From an uncultured Porphyromonas sp. (GTDB taxonomy: Bacteria > Bacteroidota > Bacteroidia > Bacteroidales > Porphyromonadaceae), in NCBI GenBank assembly GCA_943912835.1, contig CALTVJ010000002.1, forward strand, positions 1-64,000: 64,000 bases of DNA, written 5' to 3'. The notes below the pieces were generated by a model that saw only the letters and a list, made by a program, of their open reading frames with translations, made no database searches and was not told the origin of the DNA. Position numbers and translations under genes: made by a program. Positions 62,530-64,000 of this stretch are shown piece after piece (position 1 is the first letter of the stretch; each line of letters begins with the position of its first letter).

Positions 62530-63930
62530 TTAAAATTCTGCATTTCTTGGTGTTCTTGGGAAAGGAATCACATCTCTGATATTTGTCATCCCAGTTACAA
62601 ATAGCAACAAACGTTCGAAACCTAAGCCAAATCCAGAGTGTGGGGCTGTACCGTATCTGCGTGTATCAAGATACCACCAGATATCCTTGTCTGGTACTCC
62701 CATTTCTTGGGCTCTCATTTTTAGTGTTTCATAGTTTGCTTCTCTCTCTGAGCCTCCAATGATTTCACCAATTTTAGGGAACAATACATCCATACCTCGG
62801 ACTGTCTTGCCATCATCATTTAATTTCATATAGAAGCTTTTGATCTCTTTGGGGTAATCTGTTACGATCACAGGAGTCTTAAAATGCTCCTCTACAAGGT
62901 ATCGTTCATGCTCGCTACTCATGTCAGCTCCCCAATAAATAGGAAATTCGAACTTTCTACCTTTCTTAGCTACAGCTTCTTCGAGAATATTTATTCCCTC
63001 TGTATATGATAGACGTTTAAATGGCTTTTCGAGAACAAAATTTAGACGACTAATTAGTTCCTTGTCATAATGCTCTGATAAGAAAGTAATGTCATCAAAG
63101 CAATTTTCTAGAGCCCAACGTACGCAATGTTTTATAAAATCTTCTGCAAGATCCATATTCTCTTCAATTTCGAGAAAAGCAACCTCGGGTTCTATCATCC
63201 AAAATTCGGCCAAATGCCTTGGAGTATTGGAGTTTTCTGCTCGGAAGGTTGGCCCAAACGTATATATTGCACCCATAGACATGGCAGCAAGCTCTCCTTC
63301 TAGTTGTCCAGAGACGGTCAGAGATGTAGGGCTATTAAAAAAGTCTTGACTGTAATCAATATCTCCCGTTTCTGTCTTTGGTAAATTATTCAAATCTAAT
63401 GTGGTGACTTGAAACATTTGTCCTGCCCCTTCGGCATCACTGCCTGTTATGATTGGGGCATGGAAATAGTAAAACCCTTTACTATGAAAATAGGAGTGTA
63501 TAGCCATAGACATTTCATGTCTAATGCGATAAATAGCTCCAAATGTGTTAGTACGTGGACGCAAGTGAGCTATTTCTCTAAGAAATTCTAGTGAATGTCC
63601 TTTTTTCTGTAAAGGATAAGTTTCTGGATCTGCAGTTCCTAAGACACGAATGTCTTGAGCTAAAACTTCCACACTTTGTCCTTTCCCCTGAGAGATGACC
63701 AAATCACCGATGACACTAAGGCTGGCTCCCGTCGTTATTTGAGACAATAAATTGGGATCAAACTTCTCATTATCTGCAACAATCTGTATATTATGTATTG
63801 TAGATCCATCATTCAGTGAGATAAAACTCACCGATTTATTGCCCCTTTTTGTGCGAACCCACCCCTTGACACAGACAGATGTGCCTACGAGCTGAGCTTT
63901 CAAAAGCTCATTTATTCTAATTTGTTTCAC
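62530..63930 (-). CDS. asnS: Asparaginyl-tRNA synthetase
   Basis: 466 residues. An N-terminal OB-fold anticodon domain ([25 protein letters not shown]) and a class II core with motif 2 ([25 protein letters not shown]) and motif 3 ([16 protein letters not shown]). [11 protein letters not shown] distinguishes it as AsnRS rather than AspRS. It charges tRNA-Asn directly. Length is normal. Confidence 0.96.
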   Translation of the reverse strand: MKQIRINELLKAQLVGTSVCVKGWVRTKRGNKSVSFISLNDGSTIHNIQIVADNEKFDPNLLSQITTGASLSVIGDLVISQGKGQSVEVLAQDIRVLGTADPETYPLQKKGHSLEFLREIAHLRPRTNTFGAIYRIRHEMSMAIHSYFHSKGFYYFHAPIITGSDAEGAGQMFQVTTLDLNNLPKTETGDIDYSQDFFNSPTSLTVSGQLEGELAAMSMGAIYTFGPTFRAENSNTPRHLAEFWMIEPEVAFLEIEENMDLAEDFIKHCVRWALENCFDDITFLSEHYDKELISRLNFVLEKPFKRLSYTEGINILEEAVAKKGRKFEFPIYWGADMSSEHERYLVEEHFKTPVIVTDYPKEIKSFYMKLNDDGKTVRGMDVLFPKIGEIIGGSEREANYETLKMRAQEMGVPDKDIWWYLDTRRYGTAPHSGFGLGFERLLLFVTGMTNIRDVIPFPRTPRNAEF

Positions 63931-63964
63931 GTGTATATATAAATATAAAACGAATTCAGTTTAT

Positions 63965-64000
63965 CTATTCAAAAGCTCCCATTCTTAACGCATTAACCTC
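63965..64000 (-). CDS. 3' end of an upstream gene (partial)
   Basis: Eleven in-frame codons, reading EVNALRMGAFE, and a TAG stop at 63965-63967 on the minus strand, 34 bases before the asnS ATG. In Bacteroidales a ribosomal large-subunit pseudouridine synthase gene (rluB) often precedes asnS, which would fit, but eleven residues cannot prove it. Confidence 0.35.
   Translation of the reverse strand, partial: EVNALRMGAFE

Noticed and set aside
1..64000. CRISPR array, insertion sequence, prophage, tRNA or rRNA
   Set aside because: No regularly spaced repeats, transposase or phage genes, or tRNA cloverleaf or rRNA signature were recognised on either strand.

Overview
The window reads as an ordinary chromosomal stretch of a member of the Bacteroidales, most likely a Porphyromonas-like organism. 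Supporting signs are moderate A+T richness, a Bacteroides-type aerotolerance (Bat) operon, a type III glutamine synthetase, carboxynorspermidine decarboxylase, a MurA with Asp in place of the usual Cys, and a recurrent TATCTTTG promoter element that fits the Bacteroidetes sigma -7 consensus TAnnTTTG. Genus and species are inference. I see no rRNA, tRNA, CRISPR array, insertion sequence or prophage.

Layout. Positions 1-10160 are one tightly packed minus-strand run: nspC, ftsY, rimO, a membrane HU/LysM protein, moxR, a DUF58 protein, an aerotolerance-operon membrane protein, batA, batB and the start of batC. Positions 10243-18841 hold a second minus-strand run for purine synthesis and rod-shape wall growth: purH, mreB, mreC, mreD, mrdA (PBP2), rodA and a LolC/E-type permease. 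Positions 18959-23807 (minus) hold a glycosyltransferase, corA with a structured upstream region, a CBM9-like protein, a LysE-family exporter, folB and trmD. From 23919 the plus strand carries rsmE, a pyruvate-carboxylase-subunit-B-like carboxyltransferase, an exported superoxide dismutase, then lysS-gpsA-pgi-DUF4290-murA, pgpH-aroK-pdxB-cls, and a ten-gene run queF-dgk-pyrB-pyrI-lemA-TPM-clpC-queD-cobQ-cobD, followed by an ECF sigma factor.

From 49856 the arrangement changes. glnN (minus) converges on the sigma gene, a START-like gene is plus, and recF-DUF721-DUF59-lpxH form a minus run. A small barrel protein (plus) converges on sufB-sufC-sufD (minus). The right end has a deacetylase-like protein, a 54-residue 2[4Fe-4S] ferredoxin, a leucine-rich-repeat lipoprotein, asnS and the last codons of an upstream gene.

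Most genes are housekeeping. The points most worth a second look are the alternative-pairing sequence upstream of corA, the carboxyltransferase whose biotinyl domain has lost its lysine, the secreted SOD, the HU-membrane-LysM fusion, a hairpin between mreB and mreC, and near-leaderless promoters that reset several start codons.
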